DNA of 8,161 nt from the NCBI GenBank assembly GCA_018241865.1, contig JAFECY010000064.1:1-8161 (forward strand), read 5' to 3'. How positions within the stretch are numbered: the stretch's first letter is position 1; each line of letters starts with the position of its first letter. A model generated the notes under the pieces. That model saw only the letters and a list, made by a program, of their open reading frames with translations. It did not search any database and had not been told where the DNA came from. Shown here in pieces: positions 1 to 5,882 of the stretch. The stretch comes from Pseudomonadota bacterium (GTDB lineage: Bacteria > Pseudomonadota > Gammaproteobacteria > Burkholderiales > Burkholderiaceae_D). Made by a program: the position numbers and the translations under genes.

Positions 1-1154
1 ATCGACTTTTCCATCGAGCTGATAATCAAATCGGCAGCTTCCAACCAACCCATGTGACGCAACATCATTTCCGCCGACAGGATCAATGAACCCGGATTGA
101 CGTAATCCTTGCCGGCATACTTCGGCGCGGTACCGTGGGTGGCTTCAAACATGGCAACCGAATCCGACAAATTGGCACCCGGTGCGATACCGATACCGCC
201 GACTTGTGCCGCCAATGCGTCGGAAATATAGTCGCCGTTCAGGTTCAGGGTGGCGATTACGCTGTACTCGTTCGGGCGCAACAATATCTGCTGCAAGAAA
301 GCATCGGCGATCGAGTCCTTGACCGTGATTTCCTTACCGGTTTTCGGGTTTTTGAACTTGCACCACGGACCGCCGTCGATCAGTTGCGCGCCGAATTCCT
401 TCTGCGCCAAGGCATAGCCCCAGTCACGGAAGCCGCCTTCGGTGTATTTCATGATGTTACCTTTGTGAACCAACGTCACAGAAGGCTTGTCGTTATCGAT
501 AGCGTAATGAATCGCCTTGCGCACCAAGCGCTCGGTGCCTTCCCGCGACACCGGTTTGATGCCGATACCGGACGAACCCGGGAAACGAATTTTCTTGACA
601 CCCATTTCCTTGGTCAAAAATTCGATCACTTTCTTGGCTTGGTCGGAACCTTCCGCCCACTCGATGCCGGCGTAAATGTCTTCCGAATTTTCACGGAAGA
701 TAACCATGTCAGTTTTTTCCGGCTCACGCACCGGTGACGGCACGCCCTTGAAGTAACGCACCGGGCGTAGACAGACGTACAAATCGAGATCCTGGCGCAA
801 GGCGACGTTCAGCGAACGGATGCCACCACCGACCGGCGTAGTCAACGGTCCCTTAATCGACACCACGTAATCCTTCAAAACCTTCAGGGTTTCTTCCGGC
901 AGCCAGACGTCCGGGCCATAGACCTTGGTCGATTTTTCGCCGGCATAAATCTCCATCCAGCTAATCTTGCGCTTACCGCCGTAAGCCTTAGCCACCGCCG
1001 CATCGACCACCTTAATCATCACCGGGCTGATATCGACGCCAGTGCCGTCACCCTCGATGTAGGGAATGATTGGATTGTCCGGGACGTTCAGGGAAAAATC
1101 GGCATTGACAGTGATCTGCTTGCCCTCGGCGGGAACCTTAATATGTTGGAACAT
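1..1154 (-). CDS. icd: NADP-dependent isocitrate dehydrogenase (C-terminus beyond the window)
   Basis: This cytosolic TCA-cycle enzyme oxidatively decarboxylates isocitrate to 2-oxoglutarate, reducing NADP. It is read on the minus strand from ATG at 1154-1152, with GGAG (1164-1161) seven bases upstream. The window holds 384 codons plus two bases. E. coli Icd has 416 residues, so roughly the last 30-35 are missing. The substrate loop [13 protein letters not shown] gives S114, N116, R120 and R130, matching E. coli S113, N115, R119 and R129; S113 is the AceK phosphorylation site there. Y161 and K231 match the catalytic Tyr and Lys. [12 protein letters not shown] supplies the metal ligands D308 and D312. 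HGTAPKYAG carries K345-Y346, the Lys-Tyr pair that marks NADP rather than NAD preference. The gene is divergent from rluE, and a palindrome sits in its predicted leader. The reading frame is intact throughout the visible part. Confidence 0.97.
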   Translation of the reverse strand, partial: MFQHIKVPAEGKQITVNADFSLNVPDNPIIPYIEGDGTGVDISPVMIKVVDAAVAKAYGGKRKISWMEIYAGEKSTKVYGPDVWLPEETLKVLKDYVVSIKGPLTTPVGGGIRSLNVALRQDLDLYVCLRPVRYFKGVPSPVREPEKTDMVIFRENSEDIYAGIEWAEGSDQAKKVIEFLTKEMGVKKIRFPGSSGIGIKPVSREGTERLVRKAIHYAIDNDKPSVTLVHKGNIMKYTEGGFRDWGYALAQKEFGAQLIDGGPWCKFKNPKTGKEITVKDSIADAFLQQILLRPNEYSVIATLNLNGDYISDALAAQVGGIGIAPGANLSDSVAMFEATHGTAPKYAGKDYVNPGSLILSAEMMLRHMGWLEAADLIISSMEKS

Positions 1155-1213
1155 TGCTGACTCCGAAGTAAAGGAGGAAAAAGGCGATTATTGAATGATT
1201 TATCACACCACAA

Positions 1214-1234
1214 GTCTTATATAAGACATAAGAC
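1214..1234 (-). promoter_or_regulatory. Operator-like palindrome with an extra half-site upstream of icd
   Basis: GTCTTATATAAGAC at 1214-1227 is a perfect 14-bp palindrome. The heptamer ATAAGAC at 1221-1227 is repeated immediately at 1228-1234. In the icd direction the order is therefore GTCTTAT, GTCTTAT, ATAAGAC: two direct half-sites and one inverted. The element lies 60-80 bases before the icd start and just downstream of a candidate -10 box. That position suits a repressor of icd transcription. Its size and symmetry resemble dimeric helix-turn-helix sites such as those of GntR-family regulators, but I cannot name the regulator. Confidence 0.5.
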
Positions 1235-1244
1235 ACCGTTTCGT

Positions 1245-1274
1245 ATTATGCACCAGAATTTTACGGTATGCCAT
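1245..1274 (-). promoter_or_regulatory. Candidate sigma-70 promoter of icd
   Basis: On the minus strand CATAAT (1250-1245) matches five of six bases of the -10 consensus. ATGGCA (1274-1269), 18 bases further upstream, matches four of six of the -35 consensus. Transcription would start near 1238 and give a leader of about 85 bases containing the palindrome at 1214-1227. The -35 match is modest, so this is tentative. Confidence 0.35.
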
Positions 1275-1370
1275 ATCCGCACCTTATTTTGACCCGCCCG
1301 CCTGCCAAGCGCAAGCCTGTTTTATCGCTGTCAGGCAGGTAGAATCCGTCATTCTTCCTTTGCCCCAGCC

Positions 1371-1940
1371 ATGCCACTGATCCTATTCAACAAACCTTTT
1401 CAGGTCATGTGCCAGTTTTCCGCGCACCCCAGCCGGCCGAGCTTGGCGAATTACCTGCAGATTCCCCATATCTATCCCGCCGGCAGGTTGGATGCTGATA
1501 GCGAAGGACTGTTACTGCTGACCGACGACGGCCGCCTACAACACGACATCAGTCACCCGATCCAAAAACAACCCAAAACTTACCTAGCGCAGGTGGAAGG
1601 AACGCCAACCACCGCACAACTGCAGGCATTGTGCGCACCGCTCAATTTGGGCGATTTCGTTACGCAACCTTGCCATGCCCGACAAATCCTGCCCCCGAAA
1701 TGGATATGGCCGCGCGATCCCCCCATCCGCTCACGCGCCGCACAGCCAACCAGTTGGCTGGCACTCACGCTCACGGAAGGGAAAAATCGCCAAGTCAGGC
1801 GGATGACGGCGGCGGTCGGTTTGCCGACCCTGCGACTGGTGCGGATTGCCATCGGTCCGTTCTCACTCGCGACACACCCGCTGCTGCCGGGTGAATGGCG
1901 CGAAGTCGATCCAGCGGAATGGGCACGTCCACCGGCCTGA
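1371..1940 (+). CDS. rluE: 23S rRNA pseudouridine synthase, RluE type
   Basis: This enzyme of the RsuA/RluB/E/F family isomerises a uridine of 23S rRNA to pseudouridine (U2457 in the E. coli RluE case). The 189-residue protein opens with MPLILFNKPF, the usual family start, and has no S4 RNA-binding domain, as is normal for RluE. The catalytic motif GRLDADSEGLL is at 38-48 with D41 as the nucleophile. WPRDPPIR (113-120) and the C-terminal GKNRQVRRMTAAVGLPTLRL (137-156) are strongly RluE-like. The ATG at 1371 has no clear Shine-Dalgarno sequence and no in-frame alternative start nearby. A TAGAAT -10-like box lies at 1340-1345, but no good -35 accompanies it. The gene is divergent from icd, with 216 bases between the two starts. 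No canonical terminator follows it. Confidence 0.92.
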   Translation: MPLILFNKPFQVMCQFSAHPSRPSLANYLQIPHIYPAGRLDADSEGLLLLTDDGRLQHDISHPIQKQPKTYLAQVEGTPTTAQLQALCAPLNLGDFVTQPCHARQILPPKWIWPRDPPIRSRAAQPTSWLALTLTEGKNRQVRRMTAAVGLPTLRLVRIAIGPFSLATHPLLPGEWREVDPAEWARPPA

Positions 1941-2067
1941 TCCACGCGATAAAAACAAAAACCTCATTTCATTGAAGCAATGCGCGACTTGTCGAGCAAG
2001 ACCTTCCTTCGCCAAAATTTATCCATCCGACCGAAATGCTGTCAACCAAGCGCCCGGCGCTTCGTTA

Positions 2068-2100
2068 TTGGCAATGATTCGCAAGAATCGCCAACTTTTA
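2068..2100 (+). promoter_or_regulatory. Hairpin with GCAA tetraloop upstream of the small exported protein gene
   Basis: The outer stem is TTGGC (2068-2072) with GCCAA (2090-2094). The inner stem is GATTC (2076-2080) with GAATC (2085-2089). They are separated by a one-sided AAT bulge and capped by a GCAA tetraloop (2081-2084). CTTTTA follows at once. It could be a weak rho-independent terminator for rluE or a stable 5' leader structure of the next gene. The short broken T-run makes a strong terminator unlikely. Which role applies depends on where the downstream promoter lies, and I cannot locate that. Confidence 0.45.
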
Positions 2101-2110
2101 ACATGTTAAA
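2097..2110. promoter_or_regulatory. Perfect 14-bp palindrome next to the Shine-Dalgarno sequence
   Basis: TTTAACATGTTAAA is perfectly self-complementary over 14 bases. It lies two bases before the ribosome-binding sequence AAGAAGGA (2113-2120) of the small exported protein gene. Its symmetry fits a dimeric repressor site. Its AT-rich arms also overlap weak -10-like sequences such as TTAAAT at 2106-2111. No regulator can be assigned. Confidence 0.4.
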
Positions 2111-2128
2111 TAAAGAAGGACTTTTCAA

Positions 2129-2338
2129 ATGAACAAACTGATCGCCGCTTTGGTTGCTGGCCTGTTCGCCGCTACCGCATTCGCCGCTGAACCGGCTGCT
2201 TCCGCCTCCGCTCCTGCCGCTGCCGCTCCGGCTGCTGCCTCCGCTGAAGCTTCGGCTCCGAAAGCCAAGAAGCACAAGAAAGCCAAGAAGCACAAGAAAG
2301 CCAAAGCAGCTGCTGCTGATTCGGCTGCTTCCAAGTAA
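2129..2338 (+). CDS. Small exported Ala/Lys/His-rich protein
   Basis: I do not recognise a named family for this 69-residue protein. It starts with a clear Sec signal peptide: MNK, then a hydrophobic core LIAALVAGLFAATAFA, with likely cleavage after A19 (AFA|AEP). The mature part of about 50 residues is low-complexity. An Ala/Ser/Pro segment (20-44) is followed by a strongly basic stretch (45-59) made of two exact KAKKHK units plus a partial third, then an Ala-rich tail. Mature charge is about +8. The composition resembles enterobacterial acid-shock protein Asr, but this is similarity of style, not shown homology. The Shine-Dalgarno AAGAAGGA (2113-2120) is strong, with an 8-base spacer. The gene has its own terminator at 2357-2384, which suggests an independently and perhaps highly expressed unit. 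Confidence 0.8.
   Translation: MNKLIAALVAGLFAATAFAAEPAASASAPAAAAPAAASAEASAPKAKKHKKAKKHKKAKAAAADSAASK
2261..2296 (+). repeat. Exact 18-bp tandem repeat (two copies) inside the small exported protein gene
   Basis: AAAGCCAAGAAGCACAAG occurs at 2261-2278 and again, identical, at 2279-2296. A partial third copy begins with AAAGCCAA at 2297. Each unit encodes KAKKHK in frame, so gain or loss of a unit would change the protein by six residues without shifting the frame. Confidence 0.95.
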
Positions 2339-2356
2339 TTGGATTTCAGTTGGAAG

Positions 2357-2384
2357 AAAAAGGCAGGCTCGTCCTGCCTTTTTT
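2357..2384 (+). terminator. Rho-independent terminator of the small exported protein gene
   Basis: The stem GGCAGG (2362-2367) pairs with CCTGCC (2373-2378) around the loop CTCGT. Five A's precede it and six T's follow (2379-2384), so the A/T flanks can extend the stem. It begins 18 bases after the TAA of the 2129-2338 gene. The symmetric flanks mean it could also work on the opposite strand. Confidence 0.93.
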
Positions 2385-2446
2385 GTTGCCCAGCATTCGC
2401 CGCATCAAACCATCATATCAATCGTTTCCGGGATTCCCATTCCGCC

Positions 2447-2896
2447 ATGAACCGTTTCTTCCATTTCTGCACCATCGCCGCCCTCACTACGCTCGCACTC
2501 GCGACCAGCATCAGTCATGCCCAGTCTGCGCGTCAATTCCGCGTCATCCCACTCAATATCGGTATCCATCTCATCCAAGCCGAAGTTGCCGCCACGCAAG
2601 CGCAGCGCGAACAAGGATTGATGTTTCGGGAAAACATGGCACCCAACGAAGGCATGGTATTTCTGTTCAACGAACCGACCAGCGTGTGCATGTGGATGAA
2701 AAACACCTTATTGCCACTCTCCGTCGCCTTCCTCGACGAAGAAGGGAAGATCGTCAATATCGAAGACATGGCGCCGCAAACCACGACATCGCATTGCGCC
2801 AAAAAGAACGTGAAGTACGCGTTGGAAATGAACTTAGGCTGGTTCCGGCAAAAGAATCTCAAACCGGGAACGCGGATAGAAGGATTGCCGCGCTAA
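2447..2896 (+). CDS. Exported DUF192 (UPF0127) protein
   Basis: This 149-residue protein belongs to the DUF192 family, a small all-beta fold of unknown biochemical role. A signal peptide covers residues 1-25 (ISHA|QS), so the mature domain should be periplasmic. Family hallmarks are REQGLMFRENM (54-64), GMVFLF (69-74), CMWMKNTLLPLSVAFLD (81-97) and the following DMAP (107-110). The frame is open upstream to 2339, but that extension would read through the preceding terminator and push the signal peptide inward, so the ATG at 2447 is preferred. No good Shine-Dalgarno is visible; GGGA at 2430-2433 lies 13 bases upstream, which is far. A strong terminator separates it from the small exported protein gene, so it probably has its own promoter within 2385-2446, but I see no convincing one. 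Confidence 0.9.
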   Translation: MNRFFHFCTIAALTTLALATSISHAQSARQFRVIPLNIGIHLIQAEVAATQAQREQGLMFRENMAPNEGMVFLFNEPTSVCMWMKNTLLPLSVAFLDEEGKIVNIEDMAPQTTTSHCAKKNVKYALEMNLGWFRQKNLKPGTRIEGLPR

Positions 2897-2923
2897 CAGC
2901 GCCAAGCAAATCACAGAAAAAAC

Positions 2924-2955
2924 AAAAGCCGCACGACCATGCCGTGCGGCTTTTT
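2924..2955. terminator. Bidirectional rho-independent terminator between the DUF192 gene and rpsT
   Basis: The stem GCCGCACG (2928-2935) pairs perfectly with CGTGCGGC (2943-2950) around a 7-base loop. AAAA precedes it and TTTTT follows, so both strands end in a U-tract. It serves the two convergent genes: the DUF192 gene on plus and rpsT on minus. Confidence 0.93.
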
Positions 2956-3003
2956 CATTACTTATCTATTACTTACTCGCACGCCGCAGAGGGCGCGTCA
3001 AGA

Positions 3004-3267
3004 TCAGGCCAGTGCTTTGATCGCGGCAGCCAAACGGCTCTTATGGCGAGCAGCCTTGTTCTTGTGAATGATTTTCTTGTCCGCGATGCGGTCGATGGTC
3101 GAAACCGAAGCCTGGAAGACTTGTGCGGCGGCAGCTTTGTCGCCGGCATCGATCGCCTTACGAACCGCTTTGATCGCAGTACGCAGGGTGGAGCGTTGGC
3201 TGGAATTGTGCGCGTTCAGCTTGACTGCCTGACGAGCACGCTTGCGCGCTTGTGCGGTATTTGCCAT
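3004..3267 (-). CDS. rpsT: 30S ribosomal protein S20
   Basis: S20 binds 16S rRNA early in assembly of the small ribosomal subunit. The 87-residue protein has the normal family length and the typical start [13 protein letters not shown]. The middle [17 protein letters not shown] and the basic end [20 protein letters not shown] also match. It is almost entirely helical and basic, with no cysteine or tryptophan. The ATG at 3267 has AGGA (3278-3275) with a 7-base spacer. E. coli S20 uses a UUG start linked to autoregulation; here the start is ATG, so any such control would have to work differently. The gene is monocistronic, between a strong promoter and the bidirectional terminator. Confidence 0.97.
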   Translation of the reverse strand: MANTAQARKRARQAVKLNAHNSSQRSTLRTAIKAVRKAIDAGDKAAAAQVFQASVSTIDRIADKKIIHKNKAARHKSRLAAAIKALA

Positions 3268-3344
3268 GAGTATTTCCTAGTGAAGTCCGAGTATCGCCGT
3301 CCCAGCTATGTCGCAAAAACAGCAAGAATTCTGTAAAGCCGCAA

Positions 3345-3373
3345 AGTATAAGGCTTTTTCCTAAAATAGGCAA
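3345..3373 (-). promoter_or_regulatory. Strong sigma-70 promoter of rpsT
   Basis: On the minus strand the -35 box is TTGCCT (3373-3368) and the -10 box TATACT (3350-3345), with an ideal 17-base spacer. Transcription would start near 3338, giving a leader of about 70 bases before rpsT. This is the best-formed promoter in the window, as expected for a ribosomal protein gene. Confidence 0.75.
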
Positions 3374-3375
3374 CG

Positions 3376-3392
3376 TTTCTAGCGCCTAGAAA
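3376..3392. promoter_or_regulatory. Inverted repeat adjoining the rpsT -35 box
   Basis: TTTCTAG (3376-3382) and CTAGAAA (3386-3392) are perfect 7-bp arms separated by CGC. The repeat ends two bases upstream of the rpsT -35 hexamer. It could be an activator site or part of an UP-element-like region. The role is unknown. Confidence 0.4.
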
Positions 3393-3486
3393 AAATACCG
3401 TCCGCCGCCGAAAAACTTGTCGATTCGGCCATATTTTCCGCGAATTGTTACAAATTAACGGCCTGAGGGTGCACATGGTCGCAAGC

Positions 3487-3500
3487 TATAATGCCGCCCC
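3487..3500 (+). promoter_or_regulatory. -10 box of murJ placed for a leaderless transcript
   Basis: TATAAT at 3487-3492 is a perfect -10 consensus. The discriminator is GCCGCCCC and the murJ ATG begins at 3501, eight bases after the box. The first purine in the usual start window is the A of that ATG, so the transcript probably begins at or within a base or two of the start codon. No good -35 is visible at 16-18 bases; CTGAGG at 3463-3468 matches only three positions. Confidence 0.6.
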
Positions 3501-5054
3501 ATGAACTTGCACAAAACCTTGGCCGCCGTATCGGGCATGACACTACTTTCTCGAGTGACCGGCCTGCTGCGTGAGTTCCTGATCGCCCGCGCTTTCGGTG
3601 CCTCGGCCTACACCGATGCCTTCTTCGTCGCTTTCCGTATCCCCAACCTGCTGCGCCGCCTGTTCGCCGAGGGCGCGTTTTCCCAAGCATTCGTGCCCAT
3701 TCTGGCCGAATATAAAAACCAGAAAGGCGATGCGCCCACCAAGGAAATGGTGGATCACGTCGCCACCATCCTCACGTGGTCGCTGGTACTGGTGTGCGCC
3801 TTAGGCATCGCCACCGCACCTGTCATCGTGTATGGCATCGCCACCGGCCTGAAATCTGACCCAGATGCTTTCGATACCGCCGTGGTTATGACGCGCATCA
3901 TGTTTCCTTACATAGGCTTCATGTCCTTGGTTGCGTTGGCGGGCGGCATCCTCAACACTTGGCGCGAATTCAGGATTCCCGCTTTTACGCCGGTATTGCT
4001 CAACCTCTCTTTCATCGCCGCTTCGCTATTTCTTGCGCCACACCTGAAACAGCCGGTCTATGCACTGGCACTGGCAGTTTTCGTTGGCGGCTTGCTGCAA
4101 CTTGCCATTCAATTGCCGGCGCTCAAAAAAATCGGCATGCTGCCGCGTATCGGCCTCAACCTGAAACCCTCGCTGCAGGATGCCGGTGTACGTCGCGTAC
4201 TCAAGCAAATGGTGCCGGCCACCTTCGCGGTATCGGTCGCGCAACTAAGCCTCATCATCAACACCAATATCGCCTCGCGTTTAGAAAACGGTAGCGTGTC
4301 TTGGCTGTCCTACGCCGACCGCCTGATGGAATTCCCAACTGGCATGCTGGGTGTGGCGCTGGGCACCATCTTGCTACCCAGCCTGTCCAAAGCGCATGCC
4401 GATGGCGACCGCGACGAATATTCTTCGCTGCTGGACTGGGGCTTGCGTCTGACTTTCCTACTGGCGCTACCGGCCGCCGTTCTGCTGGCCGCACTGGCCG
4501 AACCTCTCACCACCACGCTTTTTCATTACGGAAAATTCAGCGCAAAATCGGCCGCGATGACCGAGCAAGCGCTGGTCGCCTACGGCGTCGGCCTGATCGG
4601 CCTGATTTTGGTCAAAATCCTTGCGCCCGGCTTTTACGCCAAGCAGGATATTCGCACGCCGGTCAAGATCGCCATCGGCGTGTTGGTAGCGACGCAGTTG
4701 ATGAATCTGTTGTTCGTGCCGTGGATCAAGCATGCCGGACTGGCGTTATCGATCGGTCTGGGCGCTTGCATGAATGCCGCCCTGCTGTATGCCGGCTTAC
4801 GTCGGCGCGGCATTTATACGGCATTGGCCGGCTGGCCGCAATTTTTCCTCAAGCTGGTCGGTGCGGTGGTGCTGATGGCTGGTGTGGCGCTCTGGACGGC
4901 CGGTCAATTCGATTGGTTGCATCTACGCGCCCAACCACTGCATCGCATCGGCGCACTGGCATTGGTGATGGTCGCCTGCGGCATCACGTATTTTGCTGCT
5001 CTGCTGGCGATGGGCTTTCGCTTCCGCGACTTCAAGCGCGTCACCAACCGATGA
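3501..5054 (+). CDS. murJ: Lipid II flippase MurJ (MviN)
   Basis: MurJ moves undecaprenyl-linked peptidoglycan precursor (lipid II) across the inner membrane and is a MOP-superfamily transporter with about 14 transmembrane helices. The 517-residue length is normal. The N-terminus MNLHKTLAAVSGMTLLSRV closely follows E. coli MurJ, and the residues important there fall at the same positions: R18, R24, D39 and R52. FFVAFRIPNLLRRLFAEGAF (41-60) is a family signature. YADRLMEFPTGMLG (271-284) supplies R274, the counterpart of E. coli R270. The start is fixed by homology and by an in-frame TAA at 3489-3491 inside the -10 box; only M13 (3537) is an alternative. There is no Shine-Dalgarno, which fits a leaderless mRNA. 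The stop overlaps the start of the next gene (ATGA), implying co-transcription and coupled translation. Confidence 0.97.
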   Translation: MNLHKTLAAVSGMTLLSRVTGLLREFLIARAFGASAYTDAFFVAFRIPNLLRRLFAEGAFSQAFVPILAEYKNQKGDAPTKEMVDHVATILTWSLVLVCALGIATAPVIVYGIATGLKSDPDAFDTAVVMTRIMFPYIGFMSLVALAGGILNTWREFRIPAFTPVLLNLSFIAASLFLAPHLKQPVYALALAVFVGGLLQLAIQLPALKKIGMLPRIGLNLKPSLQDAGVRRVLKQMVPATFAVSVAQLSLIINTNIASRLENGSVSWLSYADRLMEFPTGMLGVALGTILLPSLSKAHADGDRDEYSSLLDWGLRLTFLLALPAAVLLAALAEPLTTTLFHYGKFSAKSAAMTEQALVAYGVGLIGLILVKILAPGFYAKQDIRTPVKIAIGVLVATQLMNLLFVPWIKHAGLALSIGLGACMNAALLYAGLRRRGIYTALAGWPQFFLKLVGAVVLMAGVALWTAGQFDWLHLRAQPLHRIGALALVMVACGITYFAALLAMGFRFRDFKRVTNR

Positions 5055-5881
5055 TGATCGGTTCGCTCGACTACTTCACATCCCTGGTCGAACAGGATGA
5101 CGATCTGCCGCTGTTCGAGGCAGCGTTAGCCATTGCGCAAGATGCCGATCCCGAGCCGGACTTGATCGCCACCCAAGCCATGATCGATTCCTTCGCCGAT
5201 CAGTTGAACCGCCGATTGACGCAGGATGCTGCGATCATCCAGAAGCTGCGCATGCTCAACCATCTGTTTTACGAAGAACTCGGTTTCGCCGGCAACGTCA
5301 ACGATTACTACGATCCCGATAATAGTTACTTGCACCGCGTACTAGAAACGCGGCGCGGCATTCCAATTTCGTTGGCGGTCATCTACATGGAACTGGCTAG
5401 TCAGATCGGCCTAGAGATCAAGGGCGTGTCCTTTCCCGGTCATTTTCTGATGCGGCTGTCATTGCCGGCAGGCGAGATCGTGCTCGACCCATTCAACGGT
5501 GCCAGCTTGTCGCGCGAAGAACTGGAAGAACGGCTTGCCCCTTACGTCGAACAGCAGCCCAAGCTGCAACTGGTCGATTGCCTGCAAGCGGCACATCCGC
5601 GCGCCATCTTGACCCGCATGTTGCACAACCTCAAAGTGCTGTTTTTCGAGCGTGCCGACTGGAACCAGTTGCTGGCGGTACAGCAGCGGTTGGTGATCCT
5701 GCTGCCGGACGATATCGCCGAACGGCGCGATCGCGGCCTGACGTTTGAACAGCTCGAATGCCCGCAAGCGGCGCTGGAAGATTTGCAAGCCTATCTGGCA
5801 GATCGACCTTACGCAGCCGATGCGGACAGCCTGCGCGCCAAACTGCCGAATTTACGCAAAGCCTGTAGCGGGCTGAATTAA
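5051..5881 (+). CDS. SirB1-family protein (transglutaminase-like core plus TPR-like region)
   Basis: The 276-residue protein matches the SirB1/YchA family (Transglut_core2 type); its function is not established. The core includes NDYYDPDNSYLHRVLETRRG (80-99), IPISLAVIYMELASQIGL, VSFPGHFLMRL with the conserved His, and LDPFNGA with the conserved Asp. The usual transglutaminase/protease Cys is absent: the position expected in 'IPISLA' is Ser, and the only cysteines (LVDCLQ, LECPQ, KACSG) lie elsewhere. Catalysis of the classical kind is therefore unlikely, as for the family generally. The C-terminal third (about 180-270) is helical with TPR-like patterning. The ATG at 5051 overlaps the murJ stop as ATGA; a second ATG follows at 5054. 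The frame is open far upstream inside murJ, but that part is only an overlapping frame. No signal peptide is seen, so it is probably cytoplasmic. Confidence 0.9.
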   Translation: MMIGSLDYFTSLVEQDDDLPLFEAALAIAQDADPEPDLIATQAMIDSFADQLNRRLTQDAAIIQKLRMLNHLFYEELGFAGNVNDYYDPDNSYLHRVLETRRGIPISLAVIYMELASQIGLEIKGVSFPGHFLMRLSLPAGEIVLDPFNGASLSREELEERLAPYVEQQPKLQLVDCLQAAHPRAILTRMLHNLKVLFFERADWNQLLAVQQRLVILLPDDIAERRDRGLTFEQLECPQAALEDLQAYLADRPYAADADSLRAKLPNLRKACSGLN

Positions 5882-5882
5882 A

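Larger units (their letters stand above)
1941..2128. other. Gene-free stretch between rluE and the small exported protein gene
   Basis: I see no convincing coding region here on either strand. Two weak stem-loops follow the rluE stop: CATTG/CAATG with a 3-base loop at 1970-1982, and a 4-bp CTTG/CAAG stem just after it. Neither has a T-run, so they are not canonical terminators. The second half holds a stronger hairpin (2068-2094) and a perfect palindrome (2097-2110), listed separately. No convincing -35/-10 pair was found for the gene downstream. Confidence 0.6.

Noticed and set aside
135..737. Long plus-strand open frame opposite icd
   Set aside because: It lies wholly antisense to icd, whose protein is unmistakable, has no recognisable motif, and is explained by icd's codon structure on the other strand.
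1301..1339. Inverted repeat CCTGCC ... GGCAGG upstream of rluE as a terminator or attenuator
   Set aside because: The arms are only 6 bp with a 27-base gap, no U-tract follows, and alternative pairings compete. A role is not supportable.
2350..3336. 328-codon plus-strand open frame
   Set aside because: It crosses the terminator, the DUF192 gene in another frame and antisense rpsT. Its translation is Arg/His-rich with no family features, so it is a frame shadow.
4301..5050. Upstream extension of the SirB1-type frame inside murJ
   Set aside because: The translation before 5051 is low-quality and Arg-rich, and it duplicates murJ coding DNA in another frame. SirB1 homology begins at the ATGA overlap.
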